A stretch of DNA of 64,000 nucleotides from Ctena decussata. Its lineage: Eukaryota; Mollusca; Bivalvia; Lucinida; Lucinidae. Below, in pieces: positions 22,701 to 34,700 of the stretch (within the stretch, counting starts at the first letter, position 1; every line of letters starts with the position of its first letter). A program made the position numbers and the translations under genes. The notes under the pieces were generated by a model that was not told where the DNA came from, searched no databases, and saw only the letters and a list, made by a program, of their open reading frames with translations. The stretch is from positions 49,589,757 through 49,653,756 of the forward strand of contig OZ022499.1 of NCBI GenBank assembly GCA_963989385.1. Direction: 5' to 3'.

Positions 22701-25700
22701 TTGATGGCTTCATTAAAAGATTTGTACTTTGTCAGGAATGCTCCAACCCAGAAACAAACTTGGTATGTATAGAATCTAGGAGCTTTAGTTTCCAAAATAA
22801 GCAGGGGTAATCGGGATAATTTATGGATAATTTTGTATGTTTTTGCACAAAGACATTTGTTCTTTGGAATCAACTTGCCAAGACGTTTCTAATGAGGAGT
22901 CACTCCATCTGTTTTCATTGAGAAATAAGAGAAAAGTCATGTTACAATTATCCTCAAAACCTACCGTATGTGGAGCTCTGAGCGTCAGCTGTTAATCACC
23001 ACTAAGCGCAGGTACAGAAGAAGGTTAAATTTGGATAATTCTGGGATAATTTTTCTTATTTTTCCAATTAAACATACATCGTGATCCCTCATAGAACTGT
23101 CTCTGGGAGACAGTCTCTGGGAGACAGTTCTGTTGAGGGGTCACAATGTATGTTTTATAGAGGATTAACAGAATTTTCTTAGAATTATCTTCAAATGCCT
23201 AAAGCAAAGTTACAGTTTCAAATACTGAGAGCATTTAAGGACGATTAACTTCTGAGACAAATTGTCAATTCTTCATAAAACTAGATGTGACCCCACGCCT
23301 TATTAGAATCACCTCATTAGGCCATTATAATGAGGAGCCACATCATGAGTTTTTATTGGAAATGGGCAAAAATATCGGACATAACCTGAGATCATTTGCT
23401 AATCTCAAATTATCTCGAGCTTTGGCTAAACAAAGTTGAAATAGACTGAAATATAAACTGAAAACAAAATTCTGTTTGTAACAGAAAGCTTATGATATCT
23501 CAATCATTTCTATGAAACTTTATTAATAGTCATATTCCAAAAAGTAAAGAAACTACAGACAGAAATTGGAAAAAAAAAAACACTGTTTGGACATTTACAA
23601 GGGCAATAAATCATTTTGCCCATCTAAAATCTCAAATGAGACATTCCCAAGACCAATACACAAGCCAAGTTGGAAGAAAATAGGTTTACAAATACTCAAG
23701 TTACCGAACGGAAAGGAAGTGCACACATACTGCGGATGGACAGACACACACAATGCCAGACTGAAAATATAATACCCCACTAAAGTGTGGCGGAGTATAA
23801 GAAGGGAAATAAGCTTGCAATGGAAGGATATGAAGTCCTTTATGATGCTTTTATTTTTTTCTCTGTAAAAGCCTTAGTGAGGTGCTTCTAACCAGCAATC
23901 ACAACATCCATGTATTTTTCTTGAAATTGAACGGATTTGATCTCTGACAGATTCATCATCAAATTCTATCCCCTTACATGAAGCTCTGCTTTTCATATTG
24001 ATTCCTTTTCTTTTCAGAGCATCTCTCAGAAAAATCAGACAATCAAGGCAAGATGTATTGCATGTGGACACTCTTCTAACATTGACATGAGGCATAAGCT
24101 CACCACATTTATCCTCAAAAATCCACCTGACCAGGTTTGTATTATAGGTGTAAGGGTAGCTGCTGATATAGGTGTAACATTGGTCATAATGCTAAAATGA
24201 TTTCTAGTGCAGTAAAAATTCTTAATATTGGGACACCTAAAATAATTGCCTTAATTGTCTTTGTGATGGAATGGTTTGGTTTTACAATGCTGTACTGCAT
24301 CCAAAAGAGATGCAGGTGGAATGGCAAACAGTGTATACTCTAGTTAGGAGCAGTTTGCTCCAGAAATTGATTTTAGATACAGTATCTACGATACAGTATC
24401 TACGAAATGCTAGGGGATTTCAGCTGATAGCTTTACTGTAGCATGTGGGTGAGTAGTAGATGAAAAAAAGAGCTAAAATATTCCAATAATAGCCATTTTG
24501 AACATCTGGGTCCTCCTAAGCCTCAGGGGAATATGAGCCAAACATTTACTTAGCATGGGGGGGGGGGGGGGGGGGGGGGGGTTAGTAGAAAAGTAGCAGA
24601 AATTGTTTTGATCCGATATCCAGGATTGTGTCAAAAACAAACATCTGACTTTCATAAAAGCGTTTCGCTTACCGTCAGATCCTTTACCATATTGTATATT
24701 GTGCCGTTTTTCGTAACCATGTAGTTTGTAGTAAATAAAATATTGTTTAAACCAACAAACATCTCTTTTTGATATCTCACAATTTAATTAATTCATGAAT
24801 AAATAATAGTGCAACTAAAATTTTGCCAATATAACTATTTTAGCAGTTCTAATAGAGCCCAATGTTTCTGGGCATTCTAATTTCCTCAGGTAATTGCAGT
24901 TATACAGAAATGTCAAGAGGCAGATACTTATGAAAAGGAAAATATGGAGACTGATTAGTCTACATGAATATGAAGGCTGATTTTAATATTCCCTGTTGGC
25001 ATGTTACACTTGCAAATTGTTTTCAGGATCCATCATCAACAACACCTTCTAAAAGCTCCACAAAGAAAGAGAAAAAAGAGAAGAAAGGCAGCAAGAAAGC
25101 TGTGAATGGTGATGCTGAGGAGAAGAATGATAGAAACAGCCCAGAAGTTAACAGCCAGGAACAGATGGCAGCTCAGAGAGCTTCTGGTGGAGATATTATT
25201 GCTCCAGAGGTATGTGATGGAGCGCTGTAGATACCAGAGCTTCAGATAAGTGGGGGTATTGAGGAAAAGTCAAAGATAATGATATTACTTATTTCTCAAT
25301 GAAAACATAAGTTGTGACCCCTCATTAGAACCGTCTTGGTGAGACGGTTCTAATGAGGGGTCACAACGTATGTTTTCAGTGAGACGATTCTAATGAGGGG
25401 TCACAACATATGTTTTTTTAGGAAAAATAAAGAAAATTATCCTTAATTTTTCCTTGTTGCCCCCTCTTATCTGGAGCTCTGAGATACAGTACCATATTTC
25501 TTCGGTTGTATTAAAGTCTTTTTCTTCCAATCTTCCAAAATGATCTCCGAGATCTAGATCTGTCTTGTTAGATGACAGATCTAGATCTTTATGATTGTTT
25601 GGAAGGGAAAAACCTATTTTATGGCTGAATTACACAAGATTAATTCACCAGATACCATATTTAAGCTCTTTTTGAAAGGGTCTAATCAGGGTCAACACTG

Positions 25701-28700
25701 TTTGCTTGATACCAGAATTTTTATGCAAAATACAGTAAAAATGAAAACATCCATCAGAAAAACCTAAAACTAGAAATGGACTCATCTAAATGTTAAAGGA
25801 TGGACAAGTCTGCACATCAAAAAAGGTAAAATTTTCCTCTTATCCAAAGCAACAATTTTAAATTTCGTAAATTTATATGAGCAGGTAAAAGATGATGAAG
25901 ATGATGAAGACTGGGGGGTTGATATGGATGACAAAGCGGTTGCCGAGAGACTGAAAGAGCAGACAGAAGCCATTCAACGTCTCACCATGAACGATGACCT
26001 CGAGAAGACTGCTAATGAAAGGATGAACCTCTTCTATAACTTCCTCAAGGTAATTTGTATTCTGGACTTTTTATAAAAATACTGTGTTGACTACTGAGGT
26101 TCTGTTTTAAAACCAGCTTTGTTTTGTTTGCTTTAGCTTGATTTGGTGAGACAGTTAAAATTCTGAAATGTGAAGTGTTATTTTAAATCACAATTCAGAA
26201 GAGCTGAATTTCACATGTTCAGTATAGATTCATGAACGTATGACTGTTACCTTTCAGCTTTAAACCTGCCTTGTTTTGTGAAAGATATTAAAACTGCAAC
26301 AATTGTCTGGATTTCAGAAAAGTTCCGGGTTATATTTCATCTAGAAGAATTGTTGTATAACATGACTGAAGTAACTCCACAGGTTGTTTACAAACGGCAA
26401 AGGCCCATTTAGGGAATTTTAAACTTTCCAGAATTATGTTGTCGATGTAGTCTAAAACACATGTCTGTATAGAGAATTAATAGAAAACTGCCTCAGAAAT
26501 GCCATCAGGTACTCTGTTGCAGCTCTGACTGACTTTAATACTTTCATTAAGGTATAAGGAATGATACAAGCCCAGTCCTGTAGGCAGGTCTGAGTCATCC
26601 TCATTTTCACATGCTCAGTTTCAGATTTTCATGCAGCGCCTCATCTGCTCTGCAGTCCCTTTCTTACAGTATGTTTTGCGTTCGTGAAAAGGCATAGTTG
26701 TTGTGAACAGAGTTGTATTGAGACTGAACTACAAAGGAATATAAGAATGCTCATTTACATTGAATAAACCACATCGTGATTTCCAACCATGTTGCAATTT
26801 CGTCATGTGATATTCAGATCATCCTTCTCAATCACACATGGTAACCAGAGACCTTGCTGTTGACTGTATGGTTTGGGCCACTTCCATAGATGGCTGATGT
26901 GACAAGCGAAGGCTCAGATCAGACTGCACTTATGTGCAGTCTGATCGGAGCCTTTGCTTGTCACTATTGCCACATTGTTGGAAATCCCATGATGTGACTC
27001 TTGTATTCTTACTAGTATAGTTTAAATGGGAGCCACAACATGTGAACTTACTTCAAAATAGCATTTTAATGTGTAGTATTTTAAAGAGGCTTTTACATAT
27101 TTTGTAGGGCAAGATCAGCAGCAGATCCCTGTCTGGTGCTGACCAGGAAGTGTTAGCTGAGGCTGAGAGGCTGGAAGTCAAGGACAAAGCAGCTCTTGTT
27201 CTTGTGGAATTGTTGTTGGATGAGAAGGCTCTTGCTCAGATCAAACAACACAGAAAACTTTTGCTTAGGGTAAGTATAGAGTACCTGATTCAGTGGCTCA
27301 GTTAAAAAGAGTAATAGGGATAATTTTCCATATTTCTTCATAAAAATATACAGTGTGACTGACCCCTCATTAGAACCATCAGTGAGACAGTTCTAACTAG
27401 AATTGTTTTCCTACGAAAAAACAGATGTCTCCCCCCTTTTTGATGTCAAAAGGATCAGTCATTAAAACGCCAAGGGAAAAACAATATGTTTCCCTACCCT
27501 GAAGCAGGGATTCATAAGAAGTAAAAAGTATAAATGCAAGAGTTATAGTTGCTATGCTCTGCATGTCATGTAATGTTGACTGATATTCATATTTAGTTTT
27601 TGTCAAAAAATATAAATGCAAGAGTTACAGTGCTCTGCACGTCGTCTATTTATATGTTGACTGATATTTGTATGAAGTTTCATGAATATAGCTTAAACGG
27701 TTTTCAAGTTATAGAGCTTAGACGATTGAGACACGATTTTGTGAATGACAAAGTTCCAAGGGAAATAACTCAAATAGTATAAATGCTGTGCTCTGCAGGT
27801 TGTTTAGTGTTGACTGACATTTGTATGAAGTTTCGTGAATATAGCTTGTCCGGTTTTCAAGTAATAAAGCGATTGAGACACGATTTTGTGACTGACAAAG
27901 GTCCAAGGGAAATAACTCAAGAAGTATAAATGCAAGAGTTATGGTTCTTGCACTATGCAATTCTTCTAATGTTGATTGATATTTGTATGAAGTTTCGTGA
28001 ATATAGCTTGAACGGTTTTCAAGTTATAGAGCAGACACAACTGAGACACGATTTTGTGACTGACAAAGTTCTAAGGGAAATAACTCAAATAGTATAAATG
28101 CTAAAGTTATGGTTCTTGCATAATGCACTTCGTCTGATGTTGATTGATATTTGTATGAACTTTCATGAATATAGCTTGAATGGTTTTAAAGTTATAGACG
28201 GACTGAACTGATACGCAATTTTGTGATGGACAAAGTTCCAAGGGAAATTACTCAAAAAGTATAAACGCCAGAGTGCATTCTGCACGTTGTCTGATGTTGA
28301 CTGATATTTGTATGAACTTTCATGAATATAGCTTGAATGGTTTTAAAGTTATAGGCGGACTCGACTGAGACGCAATTTTGTGATGGACAAAGTTCCAAGG
28401 GAAATAACTCAAAAAGTATAAATGCCAGAGTTACCATTTGTGCACTCTGCACATCGCCTCATGTTGATTGATATTTGTATGAAGTTTCGTGAATAAAGCT
28501 TGAGCAGTTTTCAAGTTACAGAGCGGACACAATTGAAACACAATTTTGTGATGGACTAAGTTCAAAGGGAAATAACTCAAAAAGTATAAATGCCAGAGTT
28601 ACCATTCTTGCACTCTGCACGTCGTCTCATGTTGATTGATATTTATATGAAGTTTCGCGAATAAAGCTTGAGCGGTTTTCAAGTTATAGAATGGACACGA

Positions 28701-31700
28701 TTGAAACATAATTTTGTGATGGACTAAGTTCCAAAGGAAATAACTCAAAAAGTATAAATGCCAGAGTTACCATTCTTGCACTCTGCACGTCGTCTCATGT
28801 TGATTGATATTTATATGAAGTTTCGCGAATATAGCTTGAGCGGTTTTCAAGTTATAGAACGGACACGATTGAAACACAATTTTGTGATGGACTAAGTTCC
28901 AAGGGAAATAACTCAAAAAGTATAAATGCCAGAGTTACCATTCTTGCACTCTGCACGTCGTCTCATGTTGATTGATATTTATATGAAGTTTCGGGAATAT
29001 AGCTTGAGCGTTTTTCAAGTTATAGAACGGACACGATTTGTGACAGACAGACAGACGGACAGTCGCCCGGGGAAAAACAATATGTCTCCCGACCCTGAAG
29101 GGGGGAGACATAATGAGGGGTCACCACGTATGTTTTTGTTGAGAAATAAGACAAAAAGTATGTTAGAATCATCTTCAAAACCACTTTATCTGGAAGCTCT
29201 GCTGATTTCTTTCTTAAGTTCTGCAATTAATAGATATGACTTTAGGATCCTATAAGTGCTGTAAGAAAAGTGAACATTGGATTAAATCTATAAAGGTTGC
29301 CCTTGGAGACCAAAGACACTCACAAGAACAAGATCAGTTTTGGGTCAATTTCACTTCACCTTAAAATCTCGAATTATCTTTGAACAAGAATTATTTTGCA
29401 TTACCCTCTATGGGAAAATTGGTGGTTTAAACCACAGATGGGGATTTAAATACAACATGAAATTGGCAGTCAGTTTTTAGCTCACCAGAGCCGAAGGCTC
29501 CGGGGGAGCTTATAGGATAGGCAGTGGTCCGTCGTCGTCGTATGTCGTCGTCGTCGTCTGTCGTCGTCTGTCGTCCGTCAACACTTTTAAACGACATCTC
29601 CTCTGAAGCCACTAGGCCGATTTGGCCCAAATTTCATCTGTGGCATCCTTGGGATGGGGGATTGAAAGTTTGTGTTTTTTATGAAAATTTGCCCTTTAGT
29701 TTGGTTGCTATGGCAACTTAGAGTTCCCATTGACTTATAATGGGGAAAATTGAAAAATGGCATTTTCTGCCAAGCCATTGCAGATATGTTGATAAAACTT
29801 TTATAGAAATGTTCCTTGAGATGTCTTCTATCAGCTGTATGTTTTTTGGCCCACTGCTCCTTTTATTGGTTGCCATGTAAACGAAATGCACAAAAAATGG
29901 AAAAAAATACTTGAAAAATTATCTCCTCTGAAGCCACTGGGCCGATAAGGCCCAGATTTCATCTGTGGCATCCTTGGGCTGGGGGATTCAAAGTTTATGT
30001 TTTTTATGATTATGGGCCCTTTAGTTTGGTTGCTATGGCAACTTAGAGTTGCCATTGACTTATAATGGGGAAAATTGAAAAATGGCATTTTCTGCCAAGC
30101 CATTGCAGATATGTTGATAAAACCTTCAGAGAAATGTTCCTTGAGATGTCGTCTATCAGCTATATGTTTTTTGGCCCACTGCTTCTTTTATTGGTTGCCA
30201 TGGAAACCGAAACGTTACAAATATGGAAAAAAATACTTAAAAAATTATCTTCTTTTAAGCCACTGGGATGATAAGGCCCAGCTTTCATCTGTGGCATCCT
30301 TGGGCTAGGGGATTGAAAGTTTGTGTTTTTTTTTATGAAAATTGGCCCTTTAATTTGGTTGCTATAGCAACTTAGAGTTGCATTGACTTATAATGGGGAA
30401 AATTGAAAAATGGCATTTACTGCCAAGCCATTGCATATATGTTGACAAAACTTTTATAGATTGTTCTTTGAGAAGTCTCTTATTATCCCCTCACACCATG
30501 AAGTGGTGAGGGGATATAGGTTTTGTCTTGTACGTAAGAGCGTACGTAAGTACGTAGTACGTACGTATGTTCACCTTTTGTCATCGCTCTAGCACATACA
30601 TTTCTCAACGGATTTTGAAATAACTTCACACAAGTGTAGGGCATGACAATATTTCGAGCAAGTTCGACTTCAGGGTGCTGCGCCCAAGGTCAAGGTCACT
30701 GTGGCTATTTTTAGAAAAACTTTGTCAGCGCTCTAGCGCCTACATTTCCCAATGGATTTTGAAATAACTTCACACAAATGTAGGGCATGACAATATCTTG
30801 AGCAAGTTCGACTTTCAGGGTGCTGCGCCCAAGGTCAAGGTCACTGTGGCTATTTTTAGAAAAACTTTGTCATCGCTCTAGCGCCTACTTTCCTCAACGG
30901 ATTTTGAAATAACTTCACACAAATGTAGGGCATGACAATATCTCGAGCAAGTTCGACTTTCAGGGTGCTGCGCCCAAGGTCAAGGTCACTGTGGCTATTT
31001 TTAGAAAAACTTTGTCATTGCTCTAGCGCCTACATTTCTCAACGGATTTTGAAATAACTTCACACAAATGTAGGGCATGACAATATCTCGAGCAAGTTCG
31101 ACTTTCAGGGTGCTGTGCCCAAGGTCAATGTCACTGTGGCTATTTTTAGAAAAACTTTGTCATCACTCTAGCGCCTACATTTCTCAACGGATTTTGAAGT
31201 AACATCACACAATTCTAGAGCATGACATTATCTCAAGCTAGTTCGACTTTAAGGTGCTGCGCCCAAGGTCAAGGTCACTGTGGCTATTTTTAGAAAAACT
31301 TTGTCATCGCTCTAGCGCCTACATTTCTCAACGGATTTTAAAATAACTTCACACAAATGTAGGGCAAGACAATATCTCGAGCAAGTTCGACTTTCAGGGT
31401 GCTGCGCCCAAGGTCAAGGTCACTGTGGCTATTTTTAGAAAAACTTTGTCATTGCTGTAGCACCTACATTTCGCAATGGATTTTAAAATAACTTCACACA
31501 AATGTAGGGCAAGACAATATCTTGAGTTAGTTCGACTTTCAGGGCTCTGCGCCCAAGGTCAAGGTCACTGTGGCTATTCTTATAAAAACTTTGTCAGCGA
31601 TCTAGTGCCTATATTCCTCAATGGATTTTGAAATAACTTCACACAAATGTAGGGCAAGACAATATCTCGAGCAAGTTCGACTTTCAGGGTGCTGCACTTA

Positions 31701-34700
31701 AAAGGTCAAGGTCACTGTAGCTATTTTTAGAAAAACTTTGTCATCGCTCTAGCGCCTACATTTCTCCATGGATTTTAAAATAACTTCACACAAATGTAGG
31801 GTATGACAATATCTCGAGCAAGTAGTCTTGTGTGAGGGGATTTGTATCGCCTGCGATGCCTTGTTAGCTATGTGTTTTTGTTTTTTAGCTCACCAGAGCC
31901 GAAGGCTCCGGGGGAGCTTATAGGATAGGCAGTGTCCGTCGTCGTCGTCGTCGTCCGTCGTCGTATGTCGTCTGTCCGTCAACACTTTTAAACAACATCT
32001 CCTCTGAAGCCACTGGGCCGATTGGGCCCAAATTTCATCTGTAGCATCCTTGGGCTGGGGGATTGAAAGTTTGTGTTTTTTATGAAAATCTGCCCTTCAG
32101 TTTGGTTGCTATGGCAACTTAGAGTTCCCATTGACTTATAATGGGGAAAATTGAAAAATGACATTTTCTGCCAGGCCATTGCAGATATGTTGACAAAACT
32201 TTTATAGAAATGTTCCTTGAGAAGTCTTCTATCAGCTGTATGTTTTTGGCCCAGTGCCCCTTTTATTGGTTGCCATGGAAACCAAAATGAAAAAAAAAAA
32301 TGGAAAAAATACTTAAAAATTATATCCTCTGTAACCACTGTGCCGACAAGGCCCAGATTTCATCTGTAGTATCCTTAGGCTGGGGTATTGAAAGTTTGTG
32401 TTTTTTATGAAAATCTGTCCTTTAGTTTGGTTGCTATGGCAACTTAGAGTTCCCATAGACTTATAATGGGGAAAATTGAATAATGGCATTTACTGCCTAG
32501 CCATTGCAGATATGTTGACATAACTTTTATAGAAATGTTCCTTTAAGAAGTCTTCTATTAGCTTTATTGTTTTTGAACCCACTGCTCATTTACTGGTTGT
32601 CATGGAAACCAAAATGCAAAAATAATGGAAAAAAACAACTTACAAAATTATCTCCTCAGATGTCACTGGGCCAATAAGGCCCAGATTTCATCTTTAGTAT
32701 CCTTAGGCTGGGGGGGGGGGGGGGGGTTGAAAGTTTGTGTTTTTGATGAAAATCGGCTCTTTCGTTTGGTTGCTATGGCAAATTAGAGTTGCATTGACTT
32801 ATAATGGGGAAAATTGAAAAATGGCATTTACTGCAATCAAAATATGGAAAATAGTTATATATTTTGTTATCAACTCAACAGACTTTCAGACTGAGACTTT
32901 GTAGTTGAATATTTTGTATTAGGCTGTACAAATTTGACAGTAATTTTGATAGCAATTTTGAGCTAGAGATCTGGTGAGCTTTGTGGCCCGTGGGCCTCTT
33001 GTTTTAAGACCTCTCACATAACAGGAGGTTATGCATTAAAGTGTGACCTTTCAGTAGAGCTGCCTCAGCTAGGCATTCTAATGAGAGGTCACAATAGTTT
33101 ACTTTATGTAGAACGAAGGAAACTTATCTAGAATCATCAATACCCCATCTTATCTAGACCTCTTAGTGTTTCCCCCAGAAATGAAAAAGGGCATGGTAAA
33201 TTTTCTCAGAGAAGGGCACTTTAGCGCGTGAATTTCCACAAAAAGGGCACAGTATATGCTTTCATACAAAGACCCCTGTTTTAATGGACATTAGCTTACA
33301 GAGATTAATACTGCTAATATTTTAGCATTAAATCATATCGTTCTTTTCTTATTTATAGCTGCAGTAGCATCTTTATCTTGAAATGCAGTATACATAATTA
33401 AGCAAATAGAGCCTAGATATAACAAAGCAAATAGAGCCTGCATATGTTGATAATACATAAAAAATTTGCATCTGCTCTGTATTTTTAGCTCATCTGAGCC
33501 GAAGGCTCAGAGGTGAGCTTATAGGATGGGAGTCGAGCCGTCGTCCGTGCGTGCGTGGGTGGGTGGGTGCGTCAACACTTTCAAACATCTCAGAGACCAG
33601 TGGGTCGATCGCAATCAAATTTTATCTGAAGCATCATTTGGGTGGGGGAAAGGCTGCATTAGGTTTTGGTGCCGATCAGCTCAGAACTCTGGTTTCCATG
33701 GCAACAGATAGCCCCCATAGGGTTATAATGGGGAAAATGGCGTCATCACTTTTTCTCGACTGTTTTTGATCAGATCCTTATCATACTTGCAGGTAATGAT
33801 GACATACACAAGAGCTTGGATGAGTTCGAAATTTGGCCGGATTCGAGCACAGACTACGGAGTTAGCTGCCCTTGAGCGTTTGAAAAAAATCCCATAGGGT
33901 TATAATGGGGAAAATGGTGTCATCACGTTTTCTCAACTGTTTTTGCTTAGATCCTTATTATACTTGCAGGTAATGATGACATACATAAGAGCTTGGATGA
34001 GTTCGAAATTTGGCCGGATTCGAGCACAGACTACGGAGTTAGCTGCCCTTGAGCGTTTGAAAAAAATCCCATAGTGTTATAATGGAGAAAACAACGTCAT
34101 CACATATTTTTAGAAAAACTTTGTCATCGCTCTATTGCCTACATTTCTCAACGGATTTTAAAATAACTTCACACAAATGTAGGGCATGACAATATCTCGA
34201 ACAAGTTCGACTTTCAGGATGCTGCGCCCAAGGCCAAGGTCACTGTTGCTATTTTTAGAAAAACTTTGTCAGCGCTCTAGCACCTACATTTCTCAGCAGA
34301 TTTTAAAATAAATTCACACAAATGTAGGGCATGACAATATCTCGAGCAAGTTAGACTTTCAGGGTGCTGTGCCCAAGGTCAAGGTCACTGTGGCTATTTT
34401 TAGAAAAACTTTGTCATCGCCCTAGCACCTTCATTTCTCCATGGATTTTGAAATAACTTGACACAAATGTAGGGTATGACAATATCTCAAGCAAGTTTGA
34501 CTTTCAGGATGCTGTGCCCAAGGTCAAGGTCACTGTGGCTATTTTTATAAAAACTTTGTCATAGCTCTAGCACCTACATTTCTCAACGGATTTTAAAATA
34601 AATTCACACAAATGTACATGTAGGGCATGACAATATCTCGAGCAAGTTTGACTTTCAGGGTGCTGCAATCAAGGTTTTTGATTAGATCCTTATCATACTT

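Noticed and set aside
23874..24095. Minus-strand open frame over eIF5 exon 4
   Set aside because: It is the shadow of the conserved zinc-finger exon on the + strand, which has proper splice sites and family similarity.
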